A DNA stretch of 64,000 nucleotides from CADEDV01 sp036383515 (lineage in GTDB: Bacteria; Bacteroidota; Bacteroidia; Chitinophagales; Chitinophagaceae). The DNA is taken from assembly GCA_036383515.1 (NCBI GenBank), contig DASVOE010000095.1, positions 46,148 through 110,147 on the forward strand, in the 5' to 3' direction. Of this stretch, positions 9,504 to 17,977 are shown in pieces. The position numbers and the translations under genes are program-made. Position 1 is the first letter of the stretch. Each line of letters starts with the position of its first letter. The notes below the pieces were generated by a model. The model was not told the origin of the DNA and did no database searches. It saw nothing but the letters and a program-made list of their open reading frames with translations.

Positions 9504-10478
9504 ATGGCTAAATCAACTGCAAGACAACAGCTGGCAATAGGAATTGATATCGGTGGCACCGGCACCAAGTTTGGCATTGTTGACCGTGACGGAAATGTTC
9601 TTTTCTCCGGCGAGATCTCTACCAAAAAACATAAAGAAGTCACCAGCTTCATTGATGAACTTTATACTGCCGTATCAGCGATCATTGAACGATCAGGCGG
9701 CACAGGCCGTATAAAAGGGATCGGCGTAGGCGCACCTAATGGCAACTTCTATACAGGTACACTTGAATATGCTCCTAACCTGCCGTGGGAAGGAATTATA
9801 CCGCTGGCAAAACTAATCGAAGCTAAATTCAGTCTTCCCGTTACCCTCACCAACGATGCTAATGCTGCTGCTATTGGTGAAATGATGTATGGTGCTGCAA
9901 AAGGGATGAAAGATTTTATCATGATCACATTGGGTACAGGTGTGGGAAGCGGTATTGTAGCTAATGGTAAACTGATCTATGGTCATGATGGATTTGCAGG
10001 AGAAATCGGTCATACGATTGTGATACCAGACGGGAGATTACATAAAGGCACAGGTAAAAAAGGTTCATTGGAAAGTTATGCTTCTGCTACAGGAGTATGC
10101 TACACGGCTCTTGAAATATTAAAGAGCAGTAAAGAAAAAAGTTTGTTACGGGCGGTGCCCGAAGATCAGCTGGATTCTAAAGCTGTATATGACGCCGCTA
10201 TTCAAGACGATAAAATTGCACTGGAAATATTTGAATACACCGGAAGAATATTAGGCCTGGCATTAGCTAATGCCGTCATGTTCTCAAGTCCCGAAGCGAT
10301 CGTATTATTTGGTGGGTTGACCAAAGCCGGGGACCTTATTTTAAAACCAACAAGAGAACACATGGAGGCCAACCTGATCCAGGTATTCCAGAATAAAGTG
10401 AAATTATTGGTGAGTCATTTAAAAGAATCAGATGCGGCGATTTTAGGTGCGAGTGCACTGGTGTGGGAAATGAAGTAG
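9504..10478 (+). CDS. ROK family sugar kinase (glucokinase-like), zinc motif missing
   Basis: 324 residues. ATP-binding GIDIGGTGTKFG at 13-24, catalytic Asp in TNDAN (Asp118), second phosphate motif ITLGTGVGSG and the sugar-binding Glu-x-Gly-His (167-170) are all present, so it should be an active cytoplasmic hexose kinase. The structural zinc motif of the family, Cys-x-Cys-Gly-x-x-Gly-Cys, reads Lys-x-Thr-Gly-x-x-Gly-Ser here (181-188): all three Cys are replaced although the glycine frame and the following Leu-Glu-x-Tyr-Ala-Ser-Ala-Thr-Gly are kept. Placement behind a hexose permease supports a glucokinase role; N-acetylmannosamine or fructose kinase cannot be excluded. Confidence 0.88.
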   Translation: MAKSTARQQLAIGIDIGGTGTKFGIVDRDGNVLFSGEISTKKHKEVTSFIDELYTAVSAIIERSGGTGRIKGIGVGAPNGNFYTGTLEYAPNLPWEGIIPLAKLIEAKFSLPVTLTNDANAAAIGEMMYGAAKGMKDFIMITLGTGVGSGIVANGKLIYGHDGFAGEIGHTIVIPDGRLHKGTGKKGSLESYASATGVCYTALEILKSSKEKSLLRAVPEDQLDSKAVYDAAIQDDKIALEIFEYTGRILGLALANAVMFSSPEAIVLFGGLTKAGDLILKPTREHMEANLIQVFQNKVKLLVSHLKESDAAILGASALVWEMK

Positions 10479-10546
10479 CTGTTTGAATAGTGATGGATGA
10501 ATTAGTTTACCAGTTAATTGTTTTGACAGGTTGTGTTATAAAAAAT

Positions 10547-10579
10547 AAATCCGTCCCGCAAAAAACGAGACGGATTTTT
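10547..10579. terminator. Bidirectional rho-independent terminator
   Basis: AAATCCGTC pairs with GACGGATTT around a short A-rich loop, with a T-run following on the plus strand and, on the minus strand, a T-rich tail as well. It lies between the convergent ROK kinase and DUF4382 genes and can serve both. Confidence 0.8.
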
Positions 10580-10596
10580 AATTAAAGTGGCTACAG

Positions 10597-11115
10597 CTAC
10601 TCTTTTATTTTTAAAACAGGTTTCAGTTCATAAGCACCCGTTCCGTTTTGATGAATAGATAAGGCAGCATCAAAATCGATCAGTAAAGAATCAAGACCAG
10701 CGTTCAATTGTTTATTGACCTTGATCTTTAAACCTGATTCACTGCCACTGGGAATAGTAAGTGGATACACAACGTTATTAATTTTAATACTGTTGTTGCT
10801 TCCTAAAACAAATCGGATTTCTTTTACAGTGGTTGTAGGAATTGTTACTTGTGCCAGCAACGTATCAACACCATTTTGCAATCCTAATAAATTGTAAACG
10901 CCCTTATAAGTATCCAGGTTAACCCAACCGGTAGAATCATCCCGTAGATTTACTCTTACCTGTTGAATGTCTACATTCACTTCTGTTGCATTGTAAGGAT
11001 TGTCGGTGAGATTTACTTTTAATTGCGTAGTGCTATCCGAATCTTTACTACAGGCAATCAGTAGGATTACGGATAATGCGAATAATGAAAGGGAAAAAAC
11101 GATTTTTTGTTTCAT
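10597..11115 (-). CDS. DUF4382 domain lipoprotein
   Basis: 172 residues. A lipoprotein signal peptide ends in Leu-Ile-Ala-Cys (Cys22), followed by a Ser/Asp linker. The mature part fits the DUF4382 pattern: an LKVNLTDNP start, then VNVDIQQVRV, a central stretch on Leu-Leu and Val-Asp-Thr-Leu-Leu, then VKEIRFVLG, and a C-terminal GAYELKPVLKI. These proteins are beta-sandwich surface or periplasmic lipoproteins of unknown function, common in Bacteroidota. It is followed on the same strand, after 44 bases upstream, by the phosphodiester glycosidase gene, but no functional link is evident. Confidence 0.85.
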   Translation of the reverse strand: MKQKIVFSLSLFALSVILLIACSKDSDSTTQLKVNLTDNPYNATEVNVDIQQVRVNLRDDSTGWVNLDTYKGVYNLLGLQNGVDTLLAQVTIPTTTVKEIRFVLGSNNSIKINNVVYPLTIPSGSESGLKIKVNKQLNAGLDSLLIDFDAALSIHQNGTGAYELKPVLKIKE

Positions 11116-11159
11116 AATGTACAGTTTGAGGGATAATTGAAAAAATCATGCCAGCAAAC

Positions 11160-12167
11160 CTATTTTTTCCTCTTAATTATAAACACAGCAGGTACAGGTC
11201 TTTGACCCTCCGCATCAGAAACCTTTATCGTTTCTTTACCATTTACCAACATACAAGTGCTGCCGCCACCATCGAGGTTCAATGCTTCCCGGCAACCAAT
11301 GTCTTTTAATAATTGTGCTTCCTGTTTTAAGTTAGCCCCCTCTGCTTTGCCGGGATTTCTTCCTTCGATCACTAAAATAATAAGCTTGTTATCTTTTGTA
11401 TATCCCATTGCTGTGCGGGGATGTTTATCATCAATGGCTTTACCGGCAAATTTCCATTCTTCGTTATTGGTGATTTTTATATCACCGTTTTGTAAAAGCA
11501 CAGGCCCACCTCCTACTGCGGTTTGCATTTTCCATTTATCCAAAATGCCTTCCTGCTTTTTAAGCTGTTGTTTATTTAAAACGATAAGGCTGTGTATAAA
11601 ATGGGGATAGAAGATGGATCGTTGCACTGCTAATGAAGAATCTTTTATGAGCAGAGGATAGTTTTCATATGCTACAGGATATTTATACATTGAATCAGTA
11701 TAAGTCCAGGCAATATCGGCCTTTCTCTTTTTCGAAATTCCAATCGCACTACCTAATGGATGACGATAGGTTAATGTATCTTTTCCCCTGCCGGGAATGG
11801 TATGCTGGTTATAGGCAACGAGTTTGCCATCCTTTATAACTGCGTTCAGGCTCCTGTTCGTTTCAAAAGAAAAGAAAGTGCAATTCACTACTATCAAAGC
11901 TTTCTCTTTTTCATAAAACTGAGAAGGTTTCAATCTTCTGTCCTGCGAAGTATCAGCCGCAAAAATTAAATCCCTGTCCTTAAGATCAGCTTCCACGTAA
12001 TAAGCAATATTCGGTTTGCCATCCAGCAGGTCGGTTGTTTTATACACATGAACAGAAGATGGCAATGGCTCAAATGAAGAATCTACATTTACCCATTTTA
12101 CCTGTGCAGTAATAGTGCTGGTTATGATAAACAAATACAGCACTAAAAACATTTTCCTTTTATTCAT
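11160..12167 (-). CDS. Phosphodiester glycosidase family protein (NAGPA-like), exported
   Basis: 335 residues with a signal peptide (cleavage likely after TITA, about residue 21). The NAGPA-type fold is indicated by the VVNCTFFSF strand near residue 95 and the C-terminal Ala-Leu-Asn-Leu-Asp-Gly-Gly-Gly-Ser-Thr motif, which is the conserved active-site loop of the family. Members cleave phosphodiester-linked sugars (uncovering-enzyme type) or act on cell-wall glycopolymers; the substrate here is unknown. It is an extracytoplasmic protein in a run of exported proteins on the same strand. Confidence 0.85.
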   Translation of the reverse strand: MNKRKMFLVLYLFIITSTITAQVKWVNVDSSFEPLPSSVHVYKTTDLLDGKPNIAYYVEADLKDRDLIFAADTSQDRRLKPSQFYEKEKALIVVNCTFFSFETNRSLNAVIKDGKLVAYNQHTIPGRGKDTLTYRHPLGSAIGISKKRKADIAWTYTDSMYKYPVAYENYPLLIKDSSLAVQRSIFYPHFIHSLIVLNKQQLKKQEGILDKWKMQTAVGGGPVLLQNGDIKITNNEEWKFAGKAIDDKHPRTAMGYTKDNKLIILVIEGRNPGKAEGANLKQEAQLLKDIGCREALNLDGGGSTCMLVNGKETIKVSDAEGQRPVPAVFIIKRKK

Positions 12168-12185
12168 CTCAAAAAATTCTTGTTT

Positions 12186-14120
12186 CTACCTGATAATAAT
12201 TGATGTCCCTTTTATTTCATAAACCTTACCTACATAATCTGTTGCTTTCAGCATCCATACATAGGTGCCGGAGGGTTGCAGCATTCCTTTATATATACCA
12301 TTCCATCCTGCCGAAAGGTCTTTAGTGGTAAATACTGTTTCGCCCCATCGGTTATAAACAGTAAAATAATCGAGAGAGCGGATACCAACATAGTAGGGCT
12401 TTAATCTGTCATTCAATCCATCGTTGTTAGGAGTAAATCCGTTTGGGACAAAAACTGTCGATCCTTTAAAAACAGTAATGCTGACATGATCTCCGTCCAC
12501 ACATCCTTCCGGTGTGGTAACTGTTACCAGGTAGGTTATATCGTCCTGTAAAGCAGCTACCGGGTCAGCAATAGTTGTATTGTTTAAACCTATTGATGGT
12601 GACCAGCTATACTGCATGCCTCCTGTAGCATGTAATTGAAAGGGAATATCTTTAAGTACTATTGTATCATTACCCGCATTAGCAATAGCCCGGTTGATAA
12701 ATACCGGAATAGTTATAACATCCGATGAGCAACCGTCTGAAGAAAGGGCAAACACCTGCACTGTATAATTGTTTACAGAAGAATAACTGTGTTGTGGGTT
12801 TTGTAAGGTCGATATTTGATTGTCGCCAAATTTCCAATTCCAGTTTATAATCGTCGTTGCATTATCCATTTGGTTGGCTGTAAAGGAAAGGGGTTCATTC
12901 ACACACCCATCTACTCCCGTTGCAGTGATCAGTGGTTTAGCTTTTATTGTAAACGACCTTGTTACAGGTGCTGATGCACAACCATGATTGCTTGTAACCG
13001 TCAATTGCAACTGGTGAACTCCCGGGCTAAGATTAGTGAGTTGTGGTTGTTGTGCTACTGAAACAGCTGTTCCATCCAGCATCCAGTTCCATTTCGAAAT
13101 ACTTCCGACAGTAACCTGCGAACGTTCAATAATACGGGGCGGAAGCCCAAAGCAGGTATCATAAATATCAAAGTTGGCAACGGGATAATCTCCCACCGCA
13201 ATTGTTTTGCGAAGCGTATCACTATTGCAGCCATCCAAACCGGTAATGGCCAGTTTTACTTCATACAGGCCAGCCGCTGCATATATGTGAGGAGGCGGAT
13301 TGGCCACCGTTGTCGTACTGCCATCACCAAAATTCCAATAGAAACTGGCGATAGGCGCAAATGACTGGGACGTATTCGAAAAATTTATTGCATTTCCCAA
13401 ACAGGTAGCATCGGCTGGTGCATTAGTGGTGAACCCCGGATTGAGTGCTGTACAAAATTGCTGCAGGTTATTGGAGCCACCTGTGCCTGCACTAAAACCC
13501 CAGTACACCCACGGATCGTTATGAAAAATAGTAGCAATAAGATCAACTGTTGTTTCTAACCGGAATGTTCCGTCAAAATAAGTTTTTAATGAATGGCTAA
13601 CCGGATCCCAGCTGATTCGTAATGTATGCCACTGGCAATCTTCAATGTTAACGCCCGATGATGAAGCCTGTATCGGGCCGGCAAGATCGGTTCCATGTAC
13701 AAGATTACCATTTGCATTGATGCTGATATGATCTTCTGCCGGATCATTATGGAAAGAATTTTGCCAGGTATCCAGGACAACGCCTACTGAAGGTGTAATG
13801 CCTTCAAATCCCAATCCACCTCCTGTAGCTCCTACACTGGTACTCACAGGTTGTAAAATAAAAACAATGCCATCTGCACCATTTGCATCAGTGCAGCCCA
13901 GGAACACATTGAAAACAAAATCAAATGGATTATTAAGATTTATTTTAGCCGCATTCCATACACTACCACTTTGCGTGTTGATAGCCGGGGTAAGTGTATA
14001 ACAATTGCAGGTATTTTGTACGGCTGTTCCATTGAGGATATACGTAGCCGGTTGTGCGAATGAAAGAATATGAAGTAAGCTGGCAGGCAGGAAAAAGAAA
14101 ACGCTTCGGAAAAGTTTCAT
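12186..14120 (-). CDS. T9SS-secreted lectin/PKD protein with type B C-terminal sorting domain
   Basis: 644 residues from the ATG chosen here, which starts directly at a clean signal peptide (MKLFRSVFFF..., cleavage after SFA); an in-frame upstream start would add 13 unlikely residues. After the signal is an L-type (legume) lectin-like domain (about 25-240) with GADGIVFILQ and GFEGI strands. Then come two PKD domains (Phe-x-Trp-Asn-Phe-Gly-Asp-Gly and Trp-Lys-Phe-Gly-Asp), and a C-terminal domain beginning VFVPNGFTPNNDGLND with a later YNRWGE motif. The last is the gliding-motility-type (type B) sorting domain of the type IX secretion system. The protein is therefore probably exported to the surface or medium and binds glycans. 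Confidence 0.9.
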   Translation of the reverse strand: MKLFRSVFFFLPASLLHILSFAQPATYILNGTAVQNTCNCYTLTPAINTQSGSVWNAAKINLNNPFDFVFNVFLGCTDANGADGIVFILQPVSTSVGATGGGLGFEGITPSVGVVLDTWQNSFHNDPAEDHISINANGNLVHGTDLAGPIQASSSGVNIEDCQWHTLRISWDPVSHSLKTYFDGTFRLETTVDLIATIFHNDPWVYWGFSAGTGGSNNLQQFCTALNPGFTTNAPADATCLGNAINFSNTSQSFAPIASFYWNFGDGSTTTVANPPPHIYAAAGLYEVKLAITGLDGCNSDTLRKTIAVGDYPVANFDIYDTCFGLPPRIIERSQVTVGSISKWNWMLDGTAVSVAQQPQLTNLSPGVHQLQLTVTSNHGCASAPVTRSFTIKAKPLITATGVDGCVNEPLSFTANQMDNATTIINWNWKFGDNQISTLQNPQHSYSSVNNYTVQVFALSSDGCSSDVITIPVFINRAIANAGNDTIVLKDIPFQLHATGGMQYSWSPSIGLNNTTIADPVAALQDDITYLVTVTTPEGCVDGDHVSITVFKGSTVFVPNGFTPNNDGLNDRLKPYYVGIRSLDYFTVYNRWGETVFTTKDLSAGWNGIYKGMLQPSGTYVWMLKATDYVGKVYEIKGTSIIIR

Positions 14121-14177
14121 AATGAAGACTGCCAATCTGGTTAGAAAGCAATTTACCAATAAAAATCAACCCGATTG

Positions 14178-15128
14178 TTAAGACACAGCAAGTTTGCTCA
14201 TCTCCCATTCTTTTCTTCCCAATCCTGCAAACACATGTCTTTCGCTGTGATAGGAAGAACGAACCAGCGGACCGCTTTCTACATAATCAAGCCCTAGTTC
14301 ATACCCGATCTCCCGGTATTCAGCAAACTCATCAGGGTGAACAAAGCGATGAACGGGTAAATGTTTTTTTGTTGGCTGCAGGTATTGACCAATAGTGATC
14401 ACATCACATCCATTGGCATGAAGATCTTTTATCGTTTGTATTACTTCGTCTTTTGTTTCACCCAACCCGAGCATGATGCCGCTCTTCGTTCTTATGCCGC
14501 CCTCCTTGAGTGTTCTTATTACTTCCATGCTTCTCCAGTATTTTGCCTGGATACGAACCTGCCGGGTCAATCGCTCCACCGTTTCAATATTATGAGAGAC
14601 TACTTCGGGTGCAGCTTCAATGATCGGTTGTATATCTTCTTTCTTTCCTTTGAAATCGGGTATCAATGTTTCTAAGGTAGTATCAGGATTTAAAGCTTTC
14701 ACGGCTTTGATGGTATTGTACCAGATGGCAGCACCACCATCTTTCAATTCATCCCTGTCAACTGAAGTGATCACCGCATGTTTTACTTTCATTAAATGAA
14801 TGGCTTCAGCCACCCGCTGTGGCTCATCCCAATCCACAGGTTCAGGTCGTCCTGTGGCCACTGCACAAAAGCCACAACTGCGTGTGCAGGTATTCCCCAA
14901 TATCATAAAGGTGGCAGTGCCGGCACCCCAGCACTCACCCATATTAGGGCAATTACCGCTTTCACAAATTGTATGAAGTTTATGGCTGTCCACCAACTGA
15001 CGGACATGCTTATAGCTTTCGCCAATAGGAAGTTTGACTCTCAACCAATCGGGCTTTTTGACCCTGCCTGGCAGCAGACTGGCTTCCGTTTCTTTTTCGC
15101 TTGACTGTACTACGGGAAGTTCGATCAT
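14178..15128 (-). CDS. lipA: Lipoyl synthase
   Basis: 316 residues. Radical-SAM enzyme that inserts two sulfurs into octanoyl groups on lipoyl domains. Both iron-sulfur clusters are visible: the auxiliary-cluster motif with Cys55, Cys60 and Cys66 (CESGNCPNMGEC) and the radical-SAM Cys81-x3-Cys85-x2-Cys88 (CTRSCGFC). The C-terminal Arg-Ser-Ser-Tyr-His that ligates the auxiliary cluster through Ser is present. A 2-oxoacid dehydrogenase subunit gene (pdhB) that depends on lipoyl cofactor is elsewhere in the window. The gene lies 15 bases after a beta-barrel-like gene on the same strand. Confidence 0.97.
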   Translation of the reverse strand: MIELPVVQSSEKETEASLLPGRVKKPDWLRVKLPIGESYKHVRQLVDSHKLHTICESGNCPNMGECWGAGTATFMILGNTCTRSCGFCAVATGRPEPVDWDEPQRVAEAIHLMKVKHAVITSVDRDELKDGGAAIWYNTIKAVKALNPDTTLETLIPDFKGKKEDIQPIIEAAPEVVSHNIETVERLTRQVRIQAKYWRSMEVIRTLKEGGIRTKSGIMLGLGETKDEVIQTIKDLHANGCDVITIGQYLQPTKKHLPVHRFVHPDEFAEYREIGYELGLDYVESGPLVRSSYHSERHVFAGLGRKEWEMSKLAVS

Positions 15129-15143
15129 TCTGCAAAAATAAGC

Positions 15144-15944
15144 TTATGATTTCCGCCGGCCAAACAGCACGGCGATATAGCCCTGAAAGAAAAGGCTTTT
15201 ATCTTTTTGTAATAACATGATAGGCACTTTTGAACCGTATGCTTCGAGTGTCATGCCGATCTCAAGACCAGATACCACTTCATTGAAACGGCCATAGTCA
15301 AACCGCATAGCTACTTTGGCAAAAGCGCCGGGCCGCATTTTTATTTCGCTCCAGCCTTTACCAAATCCTGCACCGCCGGTAATACTGGGGCCAAGGAATA
15401 AAGCGCTATCGGCATCCGTGTATTTAATGGCCTTATTTTCACCAGTGCCCGGGTCTTCTACATTAAGATAATATGGTCTCAGCAACCCAATAGAGATGCC
15501 CGCATTATAAACAGCCGTCACTGCTACTCCATTCTTATTTCCTTTTTGTCCTAAGATATATTGCTGGCCAAATCCCAACGTGACAGGATAAAAATAATTT
15601 CGCTTACCATAAATAAAGGGGTTCCCAAAAAGAAAACCCCCACCCAATAATTTTTCTTCTTTTGGACTTTTTGTTTCGGTGATGTCAATACGATAAATAT
15701 TTGTCTTGCGATTCGATTTCATTACTCCGAGCTCATAAAAAATACCGTAACCGTTGGTTTTGGCCTGGATACCAAAAATGCTTTGTTTACGGAATACAAG
15801 AATGCCTTCTTCGGATTGTTTGATTTTAGTATTGATCTTTTGACGACGGGCTTCTTTACGATCTGCTTTCGAATTAGTAGAATCCTGGGCTGCTGAAGCA
15901 ATGGTTATTGTTGCAATAATTACCAGTAGGCTTAATTTCTTCAC
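15144..15944 (-). CDS. Conserved exported protein, probable outer-membrane beta-barrel
   Basis: 266 residues, not recognised as a named family. A signal peptide (about 1-18, ending ASA) is followed by a Lys/Arg-rich stretch (25-45) and then repeated short amphipathic strands with Gly and aromatic residues (GYGIFYELGV, YFYPVTLGFGQQYIL, GPSITGGAGFG), ending with a strand close to the C-terminus. This pattern fits a small beta-barrel or porin-like protein. It lies 15 bases upstream of lipA, so the two are probably co-transcribed. No sequence feature ties it to lipoylation; function unknown. Confidence 0.7.
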   Translation of the reverse strand: MKKLSLLVIIATITIASAAQDSTNSKADRKEARRQKINTKIKQSEEGILVFRKQSIFGIQAKTNGYGIFYELGVMKSNRKTNIYRIDITETKSPKEEKLLGGGFLFGNPFIYGKRNYFYPVTLGFGQQYILGQKGNKNGVAVTAVYNAGISIGLLRPYYLNVEDPGTGENKAIKYTDADSALFLGPSITGGAGFGKGWSEIKMRPGAFAKVAMRFDYGRFNEVVSGLEIGMTLEAYGSKVPIMLLQKDKSLFFQGYIAVLFGRRKS

Positions 15945-16080
15945 ACGAACAATATTTGATGAATGATAGGAACGTAAAAAAAGACCAGGAGGTTGTTACA
16001 TTAGCTATTGGAATGAACAAATTTCTCTTTTTCTCTTTTTAACGTTTGGCGATAACGTAAATTTAGGGCAAAAATTGATA

Positions 16081-16494
16081 ATGACATCTACAGTTATTTA
16101 CAACAGCGACCTGAGAACGACCTGTACCCATTTGAACAGCGGTAACCATTTTGAAACGGATGCCCCTACTGATAACAATGGAAAGGGAGAACGGTTCTCT
16201 CCTACTGATCTGCTGGCCACTTCACTTGGCACCTGCATGCTAACGGTAATGGGTATCAAAGCAAGAACGATGGGTTTTGATCTGAACGATATAAAAATAG
16301 AAGTGTTGAAGATCATGAAAGCCGATCCCAGGCGGGTTAGTGGGATAGAATTAACAGTTCATATACCTGAAGCACTTAAAAATATAGATGAGAAAACAAA
16401 AGCGACCCTCAAACATACCGGCAATACCTGCCCGGTGATAAAAAGTATTCATCCCGATATTGATGTAAAAGTGGATTGGGGTAGCTGGAGTTGA
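16081..16494 (+). CDS. OsmC family peroxiredoxin-like protein
   Basis: 137 residues from the ATG; a TTG two codons earlier is possible but unnecessary. The two redox cysteines of the OsmC/Ohr fold are present: Cys52 in Ser-Leu-Gly-Thr-Cys and Cys117 in Gly-Asn-Thr-Cys-Pro-Val. The GERFSPTDLLATSLGTCMLT region is typical of the YhfA-like OsmC branch, thiol-dependent peroxidases or detoxifiers of organic hydroperoxides. It stands alone, with the convergent DUF2851 gene ending 3 bases after its stop. Confidence 0.9.
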   Translation: MTSTVIYNSDLRTTCTHLNSGNHFETDAPTDNNGKGERFSPTDLLATSLGTCMLTVMGIKARTMGFDLNDIKIEVLKIMKADPRRVSGIELTVHIPEALKNIDEKTKATLKHTGNTCPVIKSIHPDIDVKVDWGSWS

Positions 16495-16497
16495 TGA

Positions 16498-17760
16498 TTA
16501 TGCGTTCATCCCTTTCAGTAATGAATTTCCGACTACACATTCGAGGCATCTTTTTTTAGTGCAGTATTCGTTCTTTAATTCAATCAATGCCTGCGAATCA
16601 AATGCGGTTTCATTTTTGATACCCAGTTCCTGAAATCCTTTGGTAATAACATTCTTTTCTGCTGAAGTTTCACCGAGCCATTGTAAGGCTTTGTCCTTAT
16701 ACTTTTGTTCGCCGTGGTAACTGCCATAGGCAAATAAGACTGGTGCTATCGTATTGATAATAATATTATCGATCATCACCTCTCCAAGCTTTTTCTTTTT
16801 ATATGGCGATGTTTCATCAAACCGGTAATGATAATGCCAGTAATCGTTGGCCGTTACATCAAACCAACGCTTAACATCCTTTACAGAACCGGCTTCTTTA
16901 ATTTTAGAAAATAAATGTGCTGATTCGTGAACGAGCATAGCCAGTTGGGCCAACCGGACAGTTGGAAAATTTCCCGGTCTCATTCTAAGAAAATGAAGCG
17001 GCAGATGAATGGGATGGAGACCATGTTTACTTTCCTGGAATTTATATTCCTTTTGCAGTAGTTGCGGATAATCTTCTTCAGCAGCTTCTTTCAGTAAACC
17101 TGCCTGGCCCAATAACAGGGCTTCAATTTGGTGGACCTGGTATTTTTGTTTTGCTAAAATATTGATGGGTATTGAACGGGCTACTGATTCAAAAGCATCT
17201 GCATTTACTTTCATTCCAAAATTGCGGGCTAGCAGCCACCAGAAAGTTTCTTCCCAATGATAATTGTTTTGCTGCAAAAAAGTTTCTATCGTCTTTGCTT
17301 TTCTTAATAGTCGTTCAGCCAGTAATCTTTCCTGCCAGCTTTTCCAGGTGATGTCTTTAATTGATGTAATATTTTTTTCACAGGGTATAAAACCAGTGGT
17401 TTGCATCAGCTCATTATATCGGTGCAATAAAAGCCTGGATACACGGCTTTTTAATTCCAGCACCGGAACAGCATTCCTGGTTTCATCATCTTCCCACACC
17501 ACATGCAGGATCACATTCTTATAATTTTTATCTGAATGATGCTTATGTTTTTTCCAGTCAGCCGTTTTAACATGAAGCTCTATGGTGCCCGCCCAGGTTG
17601 TTGTTCCGATCTTAATCTTTGCATTGGTAAAATCGGGTCCCTGGTTTGTATTGTAGTGGCCTGGCAATAAAACCTGGATGGCTTCGCCATCTAAAGTGCT
17701 AAGTGCATTCCTGTTAAAATACTGGAATTGCCAGATGAATTGCAGCAGTCGTTCGGTCAT
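16498..17760 (-). CDS. DUF2851 family protein
   Basis: 420 residues. The N-terminus (TERLLQFIWQFQYFN, then LPGHYNTNQGPDFTNAKIKI and GTIELHVKTADWKKH) is the recognisable pattern of DUF2851, a Bacteroidota family. The GPDF, His and Asp/Lys arrangement resembles a nuclease-like core, but that is only an impression and no activity is established. The C-terminus ends with a cysteine pair pattern (CTKKRCLEC, about residues 401-409) that could bind metal. A 141-bp MITE-like element lies 64 bases upstream of its start codon and may influence its expression. Confidence 0.85.
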   Translation of the reverse strand: MTERLLQFIWQFQYFNRNALSTLDGEAIQVLLPGHYNTNQGPDFTNAKIKIGTTTWAGTIELHVKTADWKKHKHHSDKNYKNVILHVVWEDDETRNAVPVLELKSRVSRLLLHRYNELMQTTGFIPCEKNITSIKDITWKSWQERLLAERLLRKAKTIETFLQQNNYHWEETFWWLLARNFGMKVNADAFESVARSIPINILAKQKYQVHQIEALLLGQAGLLKEAAEEDYPQLLQKEYKFQESKHGLHPIHLPLHFLRMRPGNFPTVRLAQLAMLVHESAHLFSKIKEAGSVKDVKRWFDVTANDYWHYHYRFDETSPYKKKKLGEVMIDNIIINTIAPVLFAYGSYHGEQKYKDKALQWLGETSAEKNVITKGFQELGIKNETAFDSQALIELKNEYCTKKRCLECVVGNSLLKGMNA

Positions 17761-17824
17761 GGATAAGGTTTACGAGTTGAAAAGTTAATAAGAATTTTAA
17801 ACTCTTCCAACGCAAACAAATTAT

Positions 17825-17965
17825 GGTAGTGTACCAGTTTGAATTTTTCACGCAACGCCGCTAAGTAATCCAGGACGCTAAGATTGTATTCTTAGCGACT
17901 TATTTTCTTTGCTCCTTTGCGTGAAATAAAAAGTACCTGATAAATTTTGAACTTGGTGCACTACC
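17825..17965 (+). mobile_element. 141-bp MITE-like element, copy A
   Basis: Non-coding element with terminal inverted repeats: the left end GGTAGTGTACCAGTTTGAA matches the reverse complement of the right end at 15 of 19 positions. A second nested inverted repeat (TTTCACGCAA / TTGCGTGAAA) and a central hairpin (CGCTAAGA / TCTTAGCG) make it highly foldable. It is flanked by an 8-bp direct repeat with one mismatch (CAAATTAT at 17817-17824, CAAATTAG at 17966-17973), as expected of a target-site duplication. An ungapped hand alignment with copy B (45888-46028, opposite strand) gives about 122 of 141 identical. It sits between maf and the DUF2851 gene, 64 bases upstream of the latter. No transposase is encoded; an autonomous parent is expected elsewhere. 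Confidence 0.85.
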
Positions 17966-17977
17966 CAAATTAGCCTG

